Part shown: piece after piece, positions 15,545 to 24,551 of the stretch
Layout: each line of letters starts with the position of its first letter
How positions within the stretch are numbered: position 1 is the stretch's first letter
The notes under the pieces: model-generated
Databases searched by the model: none
The model's input: the letters and a program-made list of their open reading frames with translations, nothing else
What the model was told of the DNA's origin: nothing
From: an uncultured Clostridia bacterium
Lineage (GTDB): Bacteria; Bacillota; Clostridia; Christensenellales; Aristaeellaceae
Assembly (NCBI GenBank): GCA_934636105.1
Contig: CAKTZR010000001.1
Coordinates: 62,001-126,000 of the forward strand
Direction of reading: 5' to 3'
Length of the DNA stretch: 64,000 nucleotides
Program-made: the position numbers and the translations under genes

Positions 15545-16615
15545 ATGATTCCTGAGAAGCGTTTTTTAAATCAGATTCAGCAGGTTCTCGCCCGTTTGAT
15601 GCAGCCGCTCTGGCTGCTGGATACCGAGGGTACCGTGCTTCTGCCGGAGGAAAACCGCAGCAAGATCAATCTGCCGGAATTCATGGAGCCGGGCATGCCG
15701 GTGGCCTTTGAGGGCAAAACCTTTTTGATGATCGGCATCACGCCGGAGCTGATTCTCTGCGCGGACGCGCAGGGCGCGGCGACGCATGACTGCATTGTGC
15801 TTGCAGGCGCGATGGTGCAGTCCATGGGCCGCGGCGAAGCCCCGATTCAGAGCCGTTATGACGTGTATCGCCGCGTGCTTCGTGAGGAGCTGGCCGGTTC
15901 TGAGCTGGAAGCGCTGGCGCACGAACATCAGATTGAGATGAATCGTGAGCGCTGTGTGCTCACCTTCCAGATTCTCCAGACGGAGACCGAAACCGCGTTC
16001 AACATGCTGGAAGAACTTGTGCCGCGCGCTGGCGGAGACCTGCTGGTGGAGATGGATCGTCACACCGTCGTCTTCCTCAAGAGCATGGAGAATGTCGAAT
16101 CCTTCGACGAGCTGTATCAGCTGGCCGAAGCCATCGAGCAGACCCTGCTGGATGAGGCGGGCAAGAGCTGCGTGGTGGGCATCGGCGAGCCGAAGAAGAC
16201 CTTCCCGGAGATTGGCGAGAGCTATCGCGAGTCCCGCCGCGCCGTCGAGGTGGGCCGCATCTTCCTGACCGAACAGCATATCTACGTGTATCGCAGCCTG
16301 GTGTTGGAGCGCTTCCTGATGGATATTCCGCGCGAAATGGGCACGCGTTACCACGGCATTCTGTTCAACCGCAAGACCGCGCGCCTGTTCAACGACGAGA
16401 TGCTGCATACCATCGAGATGTTCTTTGCGAAGGACCTCAACCTGTCGGATACTGCGCGCCAGCTGTATATCCACCGCAACACGCTGGTGTATCGCCTGGA
16501 TAAGGTGCAGCGCCAGACGGGGCTGGATCTGCGCAAGTTTGACGACGCCGTAACCTTCAAAATGATGATGCTTTTGGGCAAGAGCGGCAAGGATAAGCCG
16601 CGTCCCGTGTATTAA
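15545..16615 (+). CDS. PucR/CdaR family transcriptional regulator
   Basis: The 356-residue protein ends in a helix-turn-helix of the PucR/CdaR type: FFAKDLNLSDTARQLYIHRNTLVYRLDKVQRQTG, about residues 295-330. The centre (about 150-250) resembles the GGDEF-like degenerate domain common in this family. CdaR relatives sense sugar acids or purine-related ligands; the ligand here is unknown. It follows the orphan sugar ATPase after a terminator, so regulation of carbohydrate uptake is possible but unproven. A GAGGAG site precedes the ATG. Confidence 0.88.
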   Translation: MIPEKRFLNQIQQVLARLMQPLWLLDTEGTVLLPEENRSKINLPEFMEPGMPVAFEGKTFLMIGITPELILCADAQGAATHDCIVLAGAMVQSMGRGEAPIQSRYDVYRRVLREELAGSELEALAHEHQIEMNRERCVLTFQILQTETETAFNMLEELVPRAGGDLLVEMDRHTVVFLKSMENVESFDELYQLAEAIEQTLLDEAGKSCVVGIGEPKKTFPEIGESYRESRRAVEVGRIFLTEQHIYVYRSLVLERFLMDIPREMGTRYHGILFNRKTARLFNDEMLHTIEMFFAKDLNLSDTARQLYIHRNTLVYRLDKVQRQTGLDLRKFDDAVTFKMMMLLGKSGKDKPRPVY

Positions 16616-16639
16616 GGCCTCGGCTTTTCCGCAGGCTGT

Positions 16640-16667
16640 GCCGGCCAGAGATGGTCGGCTCTTTTTG
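16640..16667 (+). terminator. Intrinsic terminator after the PucR-type gene
   Basis: GCCGGCC (16640-16646) pairs with GGTCGGC (16653-16659) with one G-U pair and a 6-nt loop, followed by TCTTTTTG. Confidence 0.8.
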
Positions 16668-16681
16668 AATAGAAAGGAATT

Positions 16682-17947
16682 GTGAACGCAATGAAACGAA
16701 AAATTGTCTTGATGATGCTCGTCGGCGCGATGCTGCTGTCCGCCGTACCCGCACAGGCGGCCACGCTTCCGATGTTCAAGCCGCAGGAATCGGATACCGT
16801 CACCATCAGCCGCGAAGAATATGAAAGCTACCAGCGGTACCAGAAGCTGGAAATGCTGCGTCAGCTCGTGGAAACCTACTATTATGAAGATGTAGATGAA
16901 GACGCGATGCTGGAAAACGCCGCAGTCGGCTTGATGGCGGGCATCGGCGATATTTACAGCGTGTATTATACCAAGGAGGAAATGGAGAAATTCAACGAGG
17001 AGACCGAGGGGCAGTACGCCGGTATCGGCTGCCAGCTCCTTGCCGATCCTTCGGATTTGCTTATCACGGTGACGCGCGTGTTCAAGGGCAGTCCGGCCGA
17101 GACGGCAGGCATTCGCGCGGGCGATAAGATTGTTTATGTCAACGACGAATACTATACCGCCTATGAGATGCAGGAAGCTGTCAACGTCATGCGCGGCACG
17201 CCGGGCGAGAGCGTCAAGGTGACGGTCATGCGCGGACTGGAAACGCTGGATTTCGACGTGGTGCGCGAGAACGTCAACATCAACTATGTCGAGTATGAAA
17301 TCTTGGATGACAACATCGGCTATGTGATGGTGTTTGATTTCCTCGGCGACGCATACGAGGGCTTCGCCGAAGCGATTGATGCGTTCAAGGCCGCGAATGT
17401 GTCCGGCATGATTATCGACCTGCGCAACAACGGCGGCGGGCTGGTGGATACCTGTGTGGATATGGCCGACCTGATTCTGCCGGAGGGCGTCGTCGTGTCC
17501 ATGAAGGATAAGAACGGCAACGTGACCGAAGAAAAGATCGACAACGAATATTACGACGTGCCGATGGTCGTGCTAGTCAACGGATACAGCGCCAGCGCAT
17601 CGGAGATTCTGGCAGGCGCGATTCGCGATTATAAGGCGGGCACGCTTGTCGGCACCAAGACCTTCGGCAAGGGCATTGTGCAAAGTTCGCTGGAATTTGC
17701 CGATGGCAGCGGCATGAAGGTGACGACCGCGCGTTATTACACGCCCAGCGGCGAGTGCATCCACGGGATTGGCATTGAGCCGGATGTGGAAATCGAGCTG
17801 GACGAAAACGCAGTGACGCGTTACGGCATCAACAACCTGCCGCACGACCATGACGCGCAGCTCCAAAAGGCGATTGAGCTTCTCGGCGGCACGCCCGTGC
17901 TGGCGACGGCCGCGCCGGAGGAAGCGACGGCTTCGGAGGCGGAGTAA
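16682..17947 (+). CDS. S41 family C-terminal processing peptidase (CtpA-like)
   Basis: A 421-residue secreted or membrane-anchored protease. It has a signal peptide (KIVLMMLVGAMLLSAVPAQA), a PDZ domain (about residues 110-195, GSPAETAGIRAGDKIVYVND) and an S41 domain with Ser in NGYSASASEI (about 304) and Lys in TFGKGIVQ (about 328), the Ser-Lys dyad. The family cleaves C-termini of extracytoplasmic proteins and, in spore formers, acts in intercompartment signalling and wall turnover. GTG 16682 and ATG 16691 are both possible starts; spacing from AAAGGA is imperfect for each. The stop codon directly abuts the nfo start. Confidence 0.94.
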   Translation: MNAMKRKIVLMMLVGAMLLSAVPAQAATLPMFKPQESDTVTISREEYESYQRYQKLEMLRQLVETYYYEDVDEDAMLENAAVGLMAGIGDIYSVYYTKEEMEKFNEETEGQYAGIGCQLLADPSDLLITVTRVFKGSPAETAGIRAGDKIVYVNDEYYTAYEMQEAVNVMRGTPGESVKVTVMRGLETLDFDVVRENVNINYVEYEILDDNIGYVMVFDFLGDAYEGFAEAIDAFKAANVSGMIIDLRNNGGGLVDTCVDMADLILPEGVVVSMKDKNGNVTEEKIDNEYYDVPMVVLVNGYSASASEILAGAIRDYKAGTLVGTKTFGKGIVQSSLEFADGSGMKVTTARYYTPSGECIHGIGIEPDVEIELDENAVTRYGINNLPHDHDAQLQKAIELLGGTPVLATAAPEEATASEAE

Positions 17948-18784
17948 ATGCTGCATATTGGATGCCATTTGTCCTGTTCCAAGGGGTATTTGGCGATGGG
18001 CGAACAGGCGCTTGCGCTTGGCGCGGATACGTTTCAGTTTTTCACCCGCAATCCGCGCGGCGGCAGCGTCAAGCCGTTTGATCGGCAGGATGCGGATGCG
18101 CTGAACGCTTTTCTTAACGTGCATCATTTTGCGCCGATTCTGGCCCATGCGCCATATACGCTCAACGCCTGCGCGGCGGATGCGTCCATTCGTGATTTTG
18201 CCGTGCGCACCATGCGGGAGGATTTGGAACGATTGGCTTATATCCCCAGCGCGATGTTCAATTTTCATCCGGGCAGCCATGTGAAACAGGGCGTGGAGGT
18301 CGGCGTTCGGTATATTGCGGATATGCTCGACGCGGTGATGACGGACGGTATGACCACGCCGATTCTGCTGGAAACGATGGCGGGCAAGGGCAGCGAGGTT
18401 GGCCGAAGCTTTGAGGAACTTCGGCAGATCATCGATATGGCGCGCGACGGGGATCAAATCGGCGTGTGTCTGGATACCTGCCATGTGTACGACGCGGGTT
18501 ATGACGTGGTGGGGCGGCTTGACGATGTGCTGAGCGAATTTGACCGCGTGCTCGGCCTGCCGCGACTGAAGGCAATTCACCTCAACGACAGCAAAAACCC
18601 GATGGGCAGTCATAAGGATCGCCACGAGCGGATCGGTCAGGGAAGCCTCGGCGTGGAAGCCATCGCGGCCATCATCAACCATCCGGCGCTGCAAGGGCTT
18701 CCGTTCTATCTGGAAACGCCGAATGAATTAGACGGCTATGCGCGGGAGATTGCGCTTTTGCGCGGATTATACAAAGGAGAATGA
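17948..18784 (+). CDS. nfo: Deoxyribonuclease IV (AP endonuclease)
   Basis: A 278-residue TIM-barrel endonuclease of the Nfo family that cleaves DNA at abasic sites. Zinc-ligand motifs are visible: LAHAPYTLN, NFHPGSH, LLETMAGKG, CLDTCHVYDAGYD, HLNDSKNPMGSHKDRHERIGQG. Length is typical. It starts directly after the stop of the S41 peptidase and overlaps panE by 4 nt, so the three genes form one operon despite unrelated functions. Confidence 0.97.
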   Translation: MLHIGCHLSCSKGYLAMGEQALALGADTFQFFTRNPRGGSVKPFDRQDADALNAFLNVHHFAPILAHAPYTLNACAADASIRDFAVRTMREDLERLAYIPSAMFNFHPGSHVKQGVEVGVRYIADMLDAVMTDGMTTPILLETMAGKGSEVGRSFEELRQIIDMARDGDQIGVCLDTCHVYDAGYDVVGRLDDVLSEFDRVLGLPRLKAIHLNDSKNPMGSHKDRHERIGQGSLGVEAIAAIINHPALQGLPFYLETPNELDGYAREIALLRGLYKGE

Positions 18785-19689
18785 ACATGCAGACGGTTGG
18801 AATCATCGGTCTTGGCGCGCTGGGCGTGCTGTTTGGCCAAAGACTGCTTGAAAACGGCGCGGATGTGCGCATCATTGCGGATCAGAGCCGCGCGGAGAAA
18901 TATCAAAAGCAGGGCGTCACCTGCAACGGCGCGCCCGTGAATTTTCGCTATGTGACGCCGGAAAAGGCGGAGAAAGTCGATTTGATGATCTTCGCGACTA
19001 AGGAAGGCGGCCTGCGCAGCGCGATGGAGACCGCTTCCGGTTTCATTGGAGAGGATACGTTGATTTTGTCCGTGCTCAACGGCGTGAGCAGCGAGGAGAC
19101 GATTGCCGCGCGCTTTGGCGAAAAGAATGTGCTGTATTGCACGGCGCAGGGCATGGATGCGGTGAAAGTCGGCAGCGCGCTGACCTATGCGCACGCGGGT
19201 ATGATTGTGCTGGGCGAAAAGGAGCCGGGCGAAATTTCCCCGCGCGTGCAGGCTGTGGCGGACTTTTTGAATGTGCACGGCGTGACGGCGCAGCCGGTCG
19301 GCGACATGGTGCGCCGCCAGTGGGGCAAGCTGATGCTCAACGTCGGCCTTAACCAGACCGTGATGGTCTTTGAGGGCGACTACGGCACGGTGCAGAAACC
19401 GGGCAAGCCGCGCGACATCATGATTGCCGCGATGCGCGAGGTGCAGAAGCTGGCGAACCTCGAAGGATACCCTATCGACGACGAAGAGTTTGACGAGTGG
19501 GTGAAGCTGGCGGATTCGCTGTCGCCTGCGGGCAAGCCGAGCATGCGGCAGGATGGCGAAGCGCACAGAAAGAGCGAGGTGGAACTGTTCGCGGGCACGA
19601 TCATCCGTCGTGCGGAAAAGTATCAGCTGGATGTGCCGATCAACCGCTGGCTCTACGATACCGTGAAGAAGATGGAAGCGGCGTATTAA
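18781..19689 (+). CDS. panE: 2-dehydropantoate 2-reductase
   Basis: A 302-residue ketopantoate reductase family protein with the NADP motif GIIGLGALGVLFG at the N-terminus and the C-terminal helical domain containing the catalytic Lys region (RRQWGKLMLNVGLNQ). The reaction gives pantoate for vitamin B5. With the ECF S component and coaX nearby it fits a CoA supply theme, although panB and panC are absent, so salvage or another 2-oxoacid substrate is possible. It overlaps nfo by ATGA. Confidence 0.88.
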   Translation: MNMQTVGIIGLGALGVLFGQRLLENGADVRIIADQSRAEKYQKQGVTCNGAPVNFRYVTPEKAEKVDLMIFATKEGGLRSAMETASGFIGEDTLILSVLNGVSSEETIAARFGEKNVLYCTAQGMDAVKVGSALTYAHAGMIVLGEKEPGEISPRVQAVADFLNVHGVTAQPVGDMVRRQWGKLMLNVGLNQTVMVFEGDYGTVQKPGKPRDIMIAAMREVQKLANLEGYPIDDEEFDEWVKLADSLSPAGKPSMRQDGEAHRKSEVELFAGTIIRRAEKYQLDVPINRWLYDTVKKMEAAY

Positions 19690-19695
19690 AAGAAA

Positions 19696-19725
19696 AGCGG
19701 CGGGCCGAAAACCCGTCGCTTTTTT
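19696..19725. terminator. Bidirectional terminator between panE and ansA
   Basis: AGCGGCGGG (19696-19704) pairs with CCCGTCGCT (19712-19720), with one G-U pair. T runs follow on both strands. It serves the two convergent genes. Confidence 0.88.
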
Positions 19726-19759
19726 AAACTCAGGAATCTTTAAAAGCAGGAAGAAAATG

Positions 19760-20791
19760 TCAATGTGATTCGTCTATTTCCTGACCGCATTCTTCAAAGC
19801 GCAGCAAATCGCGGGCAATCGGCGTGTAAAACAGCCGCTTGATTTGCGCCAGATCGCGCGTCTGCGGCAGAATCCACATCAGCTTGGTGACGACGGCTTC
19901 GGCGGTCATCGTGTAGGCCTGCAAAATGCCGGGCTGGGCGGCGACACGCGCGCCGACCTGATAGACGGCCAAATCGCTGCCTTCGTGCGGCACCTGCGTG
20001 GTGATGACGATGGGCTTGCCCGCGTCGCTCCATGCGGAGGCGGCGGAAAGGAAATCCGCCTGTTCATAGCAGGGCAGGCCGCCCACGCCGAAGCTCTCGA
20101 TCACCAGCGCGTCAAAGCGGCTGGCCAGCAGACGCAGCACGTCCGGGTTCATGCCGGGAATCAGACGCAGAACGAACACGTTCGCATCCAGCCTGTCATA
20201 AAAAACGGGCGGCGTTTCCGGCTTGGCTTCGCGGATATAATGCAGAATGCGCCCGTCGCGAATGAGCGCCACATCGGGATAATCGATGCTGGAAAACGCG
20301 TTCATCGACTTGGTGCGGGTCTTGCGGGCGCGCGTGCCGAGAATCACCCGTCCGTCGAAGACGATGTAAACCCCGGCGAGGCTGTCGTCCTGCGCGGCAA
20401 CGAACGCATCGTAAAGGTTGCGCCGCGCGTCCGTATCCTGCATATAGATGGATTTCTGCGCGCCGGTCAGCACAATTGGCTTGCCGCTGTTCTGCGCGAG
20501 ATAGGAAAGCGCACAGGCGGTGTAGGCCATTGTATCCGTGCCATGCGCAATTACGAAACCGTCGTATCGGTCGTAATGCGCGCGCAGGCACTCGGCCAGC
20601 GACAGCCAGCAATCCGGCGACATGTTGGTGGAATCGATGTTCATCGGCTGTACCGCGTCAATGCGGCACAGCGAGCCGAGCGCGGGCACGCAGCGCAGAA
20701 TATCGTCCGCCAAAAGCTGCGGCGCAAGGCCGTTTTCCGTGGGGCGGCTGGCGATTGTGCCGCCGGTGGCGATCAGCAGAATTTGCTTCAT
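19760..20791 (-). CDS. ansA: Type I L-asparaginase
   Basis: A 343-residue asparaginase with both catalytic threonine motifs: TGGTIAS near residue 10 and HGTDTMAYTA near residue 82. No signal peptide is seen, consistent with the cytoplasmic type I enzyme that hydrolyses asparagine to aspartate and ammonia. ATG at 20791 is chosen because AGGGAG at 20805-20800 gives 8-nt spacing; GTG at 20800 overlaps that site. It is a single-gene unit with its own promoter and a shared terminator. Confidence 0.94.
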   Translation of the reverse strand: MKQILLIATGGTIASRPTENGLAPQLLADDILRCVPALGSLCRIDAVQPMNIDSTNMSPDCWLSLAECLRAHYDRYDGFVIAHGTDTMAYTACALSYLAQNSGKPIVLTGAQKSIYMQDTDARRNLYDAFVAAQDDSLAGVYIVFDGRVILGTRARKTRTKSMNAFSSIDYPDVALIRDGRILHYIREAKPETPPVFYDRLDANVFVLRLIPGMNPDVLRLLASRFDALVIESFGVGGLPCYEQADFLSAASAWSDAGKPIVITTQVPHEGSDLAVYQVGARVAAQPGILQAYTMTAEAVVTKLMWILPQTRDLAQIKRLFYTPIARDLLRFEECGQEIDESH

Positions 20792-20822
20792 CCAAGACAC
20801 TCCCTGTGAGGTGGTAAAAGAG

Positions 20823-20851
20823 ATTATAGCACAGGCGGCGAAAAAAGAAAA
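20823..20851 (-). promoter_or_regulatory. Probable extended -10 promoter of ansA
   Basis: On the minus strand, TGC precedes TATAAT (20828-20823), forming an extended -10; the -35 region is weak. Only 28 bp separate it from a divergent promoter on the other strand. Confidence 0.6.
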
Positions 20852-20856
20852 GCGGT

Positions 20857-20885
20857 TTGACGAACGGCAATCTTCATGCTATAAT
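20857..20885 (+). promoter_or_regulatory. Sigma-A promoter of the small secreted protein gene
   Basis: TTGACG (20857-20862) and TATAAT (20880-20885) are separated by 17 nt, with TGC before the -10. It lies 36 bp upstream of the ATG. Confidence 0.85.
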
Positions 20886-20921
20886 ATGGCGCGAATCCCG
20901 TGCGGGAGCAAGGAGGACATC

Positions 20922-21428
20922 ATGAAAAAGATTTTGATTGGGCTGCTGACGCTGGCGCTGCTGCTGGTCGGCGCGGCTTTTGCAGATCAGGAGGACGCGC
21001 CGGTGCTGCTTGTGCAGCTGCCGGAGGACGCGCAGATGGTAGAGAACGTCGCCTTTGACGACGGCGATTTTGTGCAGACGTATCAGCTCAGCGGCGGCGC
21101 TTATGTGCAGCTGCTGCGCTATGTGCAGTCGGATGTGACGATGGATGGGCTGGTTGCAGGCGATTGGCCGGGCGCGACGAATGTGCAGGATATGACGCTG
21201 GAAACCGTCGGCGGCTGCAAGGCGCAGGGCATTTTGATGAATGTCTCGCCGGAGGATGACGAAGCGCTTCGCGTGGCGCTGGTGCTTGTCTCGGCGGATT
21301 CGTGTACGCTGATCTATCAGGCGGTCTATCCGCAGCGACTGGGGACGGATCAGATTGACGACGCGGTGCAGCAGATGGTCAATTCGATGGATATTCTCGG
21401 CGGCGCGTCCGCGCAGGACGTCGGCTGA
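20922..21428 (+). CDS. Secreted protein of unknown function
   Basis: A 168-residue protein with a clear signal peptide (MKKILIGLLTLALLLVGAAFA, cleavage likely before DQ). There is no lipobox cysteine. The mature part is acidic and alternates short strands with conserved-looking hydrophobics; I do not recognise a family. AAGGAGG precedes the ATG at ideal spacing, and the gene has its own promoter and terminator, so it is a genuine single-gene unit. An in-frame extension to 20622 overlaps ansA and is rejected. Confidence 0.8.
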   Translation: MKKILIGLLTLALLLVGAAFADQEDAPVLLVQLPEDAQMVENVAFDDGDFVQTYQLSGGAYVQLLRYVQSDVTMDGLVAGDWPGATNVQDMTLETVGGCKAQGILMNVSPEDDEALRVALVLVSADSCTLIYQAVYPQRLGTDQIDDAVQQMVNSMDILGGASAQDVG

Positions 21429-21443
21429 CGGATGATGAAAACG

Positions 21444-21480
21444 AGCCGTTTCTTTCCAATATGGAAGGAAGCGGCTTTTT
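21444..21480 (+). terminator. Intrinsic terminator
   Basis: AGCCG...TTTCC (21444-21457) pairs with GGAAGGAAGCGGCT (21463-21476) with small irregularities, followed by a T run. Confidence 0.8.
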
Positions 21481-21514
21481 CTGTGCGCTGGGGATAGCAA
21501 CCCCATGGCTTTTA

Positions 21515-21523
21515 TGGTATAAT
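21515..21523 (+). promoter_or_regulatory. Extended -10 promoter of the second glycan operon
   Basis: TGGTATAAT (TATAAT at 21518-21523) lies 35 bp upstream of the first GT start. No good -35 is visible, which is typical of extended -10 promoters. Confidence 0.55.
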
Positions 21524-21557
21524 GACCGTATACTCTGTACGGTTGGGGGAAAGAAAC

Positions 21558-22601
21558 ATGTGCCGCGTCAGCGTGATTGTGCCCGTTTATCAGGTGGAAG
21601 CGTATTTGGCCAAGTGTCTGGACAGCATTCTGTCGCAGACGTTTGCGGATTTCGAATTGATTCTCGTGGATGACGGCACAAAGGACAACTGCCCGCGCAT
21701 CATGTCACAGTATGCGGCGAGGGATGCGCGTATCCGATGCATTCACAAGGAAAACGGCGGCCTTTCCTCGGCGCGCAACGCTGGATTGGATATCGCGCGG
21801 GGCGAGTATATCGCATTTGTCGATTCGGATGATACCGTGGAGCCGACGATGCTTGCCGATGCCGTGGACGCGGCGGAGCAGACGGATGCGGAATTGGTGA
21901 TCTATAATTATCGGCCTGTGACGGAAGCAGGCGTGCAGGGCGCATGCCTGCCGATGAAGGACGAGGTGCTTGACCTTGACCAAATGGGGCTGGCAAATTA
22001 TTTTTATCGCTACTGGATGCCCTATGTGCATGGTCAGGAAGCGTGGTGCAGGCTGTATCGGCGCGATATCATCGAGCAGAATCATCTGCGTTATGCGCCG
22101 AACGACGAGATTTTTGCCGAAGATACGTTGTTTTCGGCCATGTATCTGATGCACGTACACAAGCTGGCGGCGCTTGCCAAGCCGTATGTGCATTATTTGC
22201 AGCGCGGCAATTCGCTGATGGGCATGTGCAAGCCGAGGCTCTGCCGTCGGCTTATCAATTTGAGCGTGCGGCTGGCCGACTATGTGAAGGCGTGCGGCCG
22301 GGACAAAGAGCTGGCGGATGTGTTGCCGGTGCTTTGCTATGATAAGCTGATCTGCAAGGGCATTCGGCTTGACCCCAGCCTGGAGGATGTGTATGCCGCG
22401 ATGGAGCAGATGGGGCAGAACGCGACGCTTCGCGGCCTGCTGCATGCGCTGCTGGGCGTGAAACCGCTGGCGATGTACACCCTCAAGACGGGCAAGGGCT
22501 TTCGCACGCAGGTGCGCGCGCGGATGTTTGCCGCCCGGTGGCTGCGCGGCGATGTGCGCGGCGCGGCGGCGCTCGTTCAGGGGCGGGAGGAATGGACGTG
22601 A
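21558..22601 (+). CDS. GT2 family glycosyltransferase
   Basis: A 347-residue GT-A enzyme: VSVIVPVYQVEAYLAKCLDSIL at the N-terminus, LVDDGTKDN for nucleotide binding, and FVDSDD as the DxD metal motif near residue 95. ATG at 21558 follows a GGGGGAAAG site. It is the first of four consecutive paralogous GT2 genes and overlaps the next by GTGA. The acceptor region (DEIFAEDTLFSAMYL) has the ExxxED-like acidic segment typical of EPS glycosyltransferases. Donor sugar is unknown. Confidence 0.92.
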   Translation: MCRVSVIVPVYQVEAYLAKCLDSILSQTFADFELILVDDGTKDNCPRIMSQYAARDARIRCIHKENGGLSSARNAGLDIARGEYIAFVDSDDTVEPTMLADAVDAAEQTDAELVIYNYRPVTEAGVQGACLPMKDEVLDLDQMGLANYFYRYWMPYVHGQEAWCRLYRRDIIEQNHLRYAPNDEIFAEDTLFSAMYLMHVHKLAALAKPYVHYLQRGNSLMGMCKPRLCRRLINLSVRLADYVKACGRDKELADVLPVLCYDKLICKGIRLDPSLEDVYAAMEQMGQNATLRGLLHALLGVKPLAMYTLKTGKGFRTQVRARMFAARWLRGDVRGAAALVQGREEWT

Positions 22602-23620
22602 AAATCAGCGTCATTTTGCCGTGCTATAATGTGGAAAAATATCTGAGCGCGTGTCTGGATTCGCTCATGGCGCAGAGCATGCGCGATTTTGAAGTGATTC
22701 TTGTGGATGACGGTTCGCGGGATCATTCGCTGGCCATGGCCCGACGCTATGCCGAACGGGACGACCGCATTCAGGTGTTTTCGCAGGCCAATCAGGGCGT
22801 CAGCGCGGCGCGCAACCTCGGCCTTTCGCATGCGACGGGCGAGTGGGTCACATTTGTGGATGGCGACGACGAATTGCCGCCGGACGCGTTTGAAACCCTG
22901 CTTTCCGGTGCGGCGGAGAAGGTAGATATGGTCGTCTGTCCGCATGAGACGTTTGACGAGCAGGAGCATGTGCGGCCTGTCTGGCCGGATACGCATTGGC
23001 CTCGAAAGCAAGGCGAGCGGAAAAAGCATGCGGCGGCGCTTCGGCTGATCGAGGGCGACTGCGTGCTCAACATCATGTGCGGCAAGCTGATCCGCCGGGC
23101 CTTGATCGAGCGGGAGCGGCTTCGGCTGGTTTCCGGCTTGAAGATGGCGGAGGATGCGTTGTTTAATCTGGAAGCGGTGCTGTGCGCGCGGGAGATCGCC
23201 TATGTGCATCGTATCGCGTATCGATACCGTCTTCATGCCGCTTCCGCAACGGGAAGCCGACAGGGCGGCGAATGGGAGGCTCATCAGCCATGGCTGATCG
23301 CCGTGCGGGATATGCTGGCGCGGCGCGGTGAATTGGAGCGGTATTATGCGCCGCTGCTGAACAGCTTCGTCCTTCGGCTTTATAAGGACGGCGGCATCGG
23401 CGGTGTGATGCGTCAATTCAATGAAAAAGCTCGGCCGTATCTGGCGCTTGAGGGGCTGAATCCCGCGCGCATGACGGCTTATGGCCGCGTGGTGTGGCGG
23501 CTTTGCAAAACGGGACGCTATCCAATGGCGTATCCGGTGCTTGCGGCTGGCCAAATCATCAGGCGAAAATGCGGCGAAGCAGCGTTCGCTCTGCGCGCGG
23601 AAAAGGAGAGACCGCAATGA
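22598..23620 (+). CDS. GT2 family glycosyltransferase
   Basis: A GT-A enzyme with KISVILPCYNVEKYLSACL at the N-terminus, LVDDGSRDHS, and FVDGDDE as the DxD motif. GTG at 22598 is preferred: GGGAGG at 22585-22590 gives 7-nt spacing and the start forms a GTGA overlap with the upstream stop; ATG at 22592 is only 1 nt from the site. The acceptor-side acidic segment is LKMAEDALFNLEAVL. Co-translated in a tight operon of surface-glycan genes. Confidence 0.92.
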   Translation: MKISVILPCYNVEKYLSACLDSLMAQSMRDFEVILVDDGSRDHSLAMARRYAERDDRIQVFSQANQGVSAARNLGLSHATGEWVTFVDGDDELPPDAFETLLSGAAEKVDMVVCPHETFDEQEHVRPVWPDTHWPRKQGERKKHAAALRLIEGDCVLNIMCGKLIRRALIERERLRLVSGLKMAEDALFNLEAVLCAREIAYVHRIAYRYRLHAASATGSRQGGEWEAHQPWLIAVRDMLARRGELERYYAPLLNSFVLRLYKDGGIGGVMRQFNEKARPYLALEGLNPARMTAYGRVVWRLCKTGRYPMAYPVLAAGQIIRRKCGEAAFALRAEKERPQ

Positions 23621-24537
23621 TATCGATTGTGATGCCCTGCTATAACTGTGCGGAATCTCTTTTGCGCACGGTGCAGGATGTGCAGGCGCAGACGTTTTCG
23701 GATTGGGAATTGATCGTGGTGGACGACGGCTCGACGGATGGCACGGGCGCGACGCTGGATCGTTTGGCGCAGGCGGATGAGCAAATCCGGGTGATCCACC
23801 AGCCGAACGGCGGCGTGTCTCGGGCGCGAAACGCGGGCATGGCGGCGGCGAAGGGCGAATGGCTGGCCTTTGTGGATGCGGACGATCGTCTGGAGCACGA
23901 CATGCTGGAGGTGCTGCTTGCGCTGGACGATGGGACAGCGGATATTCTCTGCGGCGCGTATACCATTCGGTATATCGACGAAGGCGGACGGGAAGAACAA
24001 CTCGCCTGCGCCGAGGGCGACAGGCAGACGATTCTGGAAAGCCTTGTCCGCACGGACAGCACGCTCAATTCCATGTGCGCCAAGCTCTATCGCGCGGCGA
24101 TGCTTTGCGAAAAGGGGCTTTGCGTGCAGCCGGACGTTAAGGTCGGTGAGGACGTGTTATTCAATCTCGACGCGTTTTACGCCGCGCGGGGCTGGAACAT
24201 GACGCGTCAATCGGTCTACGGCTATGATTTGGGCGGCGATTCTGCAATGACACGTGCGCAGCACAGCGTCTACGAAAGTGCCAAGCCGATGCTTCGCGGA
24301 ATCACGGCGTTTATTCAAAAGAACGGCCTGCAGACGGCGCTTTTCCGCGCGCATATCGATATCTATCTTCGAACGCTCCGCAAGGACTGCGGCCGCAAGC
24401 GGGCGGCAGCGATGTTTGATCGCGAAATCGTCTCCCGCATCACGGAAGGCGTTTGTTTTTCCAAGCTGTGCGCCAGGCAGAAGGCGTACTATGCCGCGCT
24501 GCGGGTCTGCCCGCGCGCATCTTATTTTTTGCCGTAA
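23617..24537 (+). CDS. GT2 family glycosyltransferase
   Basis: A 306-residue GT-A protein: MISIVMPCYNCAESLL, VVDDGSTDGTG, and the metal motif FVDADDR. The acceptor-side segment is VKVGEDVLFNLDAFYA. The start overlaps the preceding stop (ATGA). It is more closely similar to its three neighbours than to the GT2 pair at the left end, suggesting local duplication. Confidence 0.92.
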   Translation: MISIVMPCYNCAESLLRTVQDVQAQTFSDWELIVVDDGSTDGTGATLDRLAQADEQIRVIHQPNGGVSRARNAGMAAAKGEWLAFVDADDRLEHDMLEVLLALDDGTADILCGAYTIRYIDEGGREEQLACAEGDRQTILESLVRTDSTLNSMCAKLYRAAMLCEKGLCVQPDVKVGEDVLFNLDAFYAARGWNMTRQSVYGYDLGGDSAMTRAQHSVYESAKPMLRGITAFIQKNGLQTALFRAHIDIYLRTLRKDCGRKRAAAMFDREIVSRITEGVCFSKLCARQKAYYAALRVCPRASYFLP

Positions 24538-24551
24538 CGGGAGGGGTTTTT

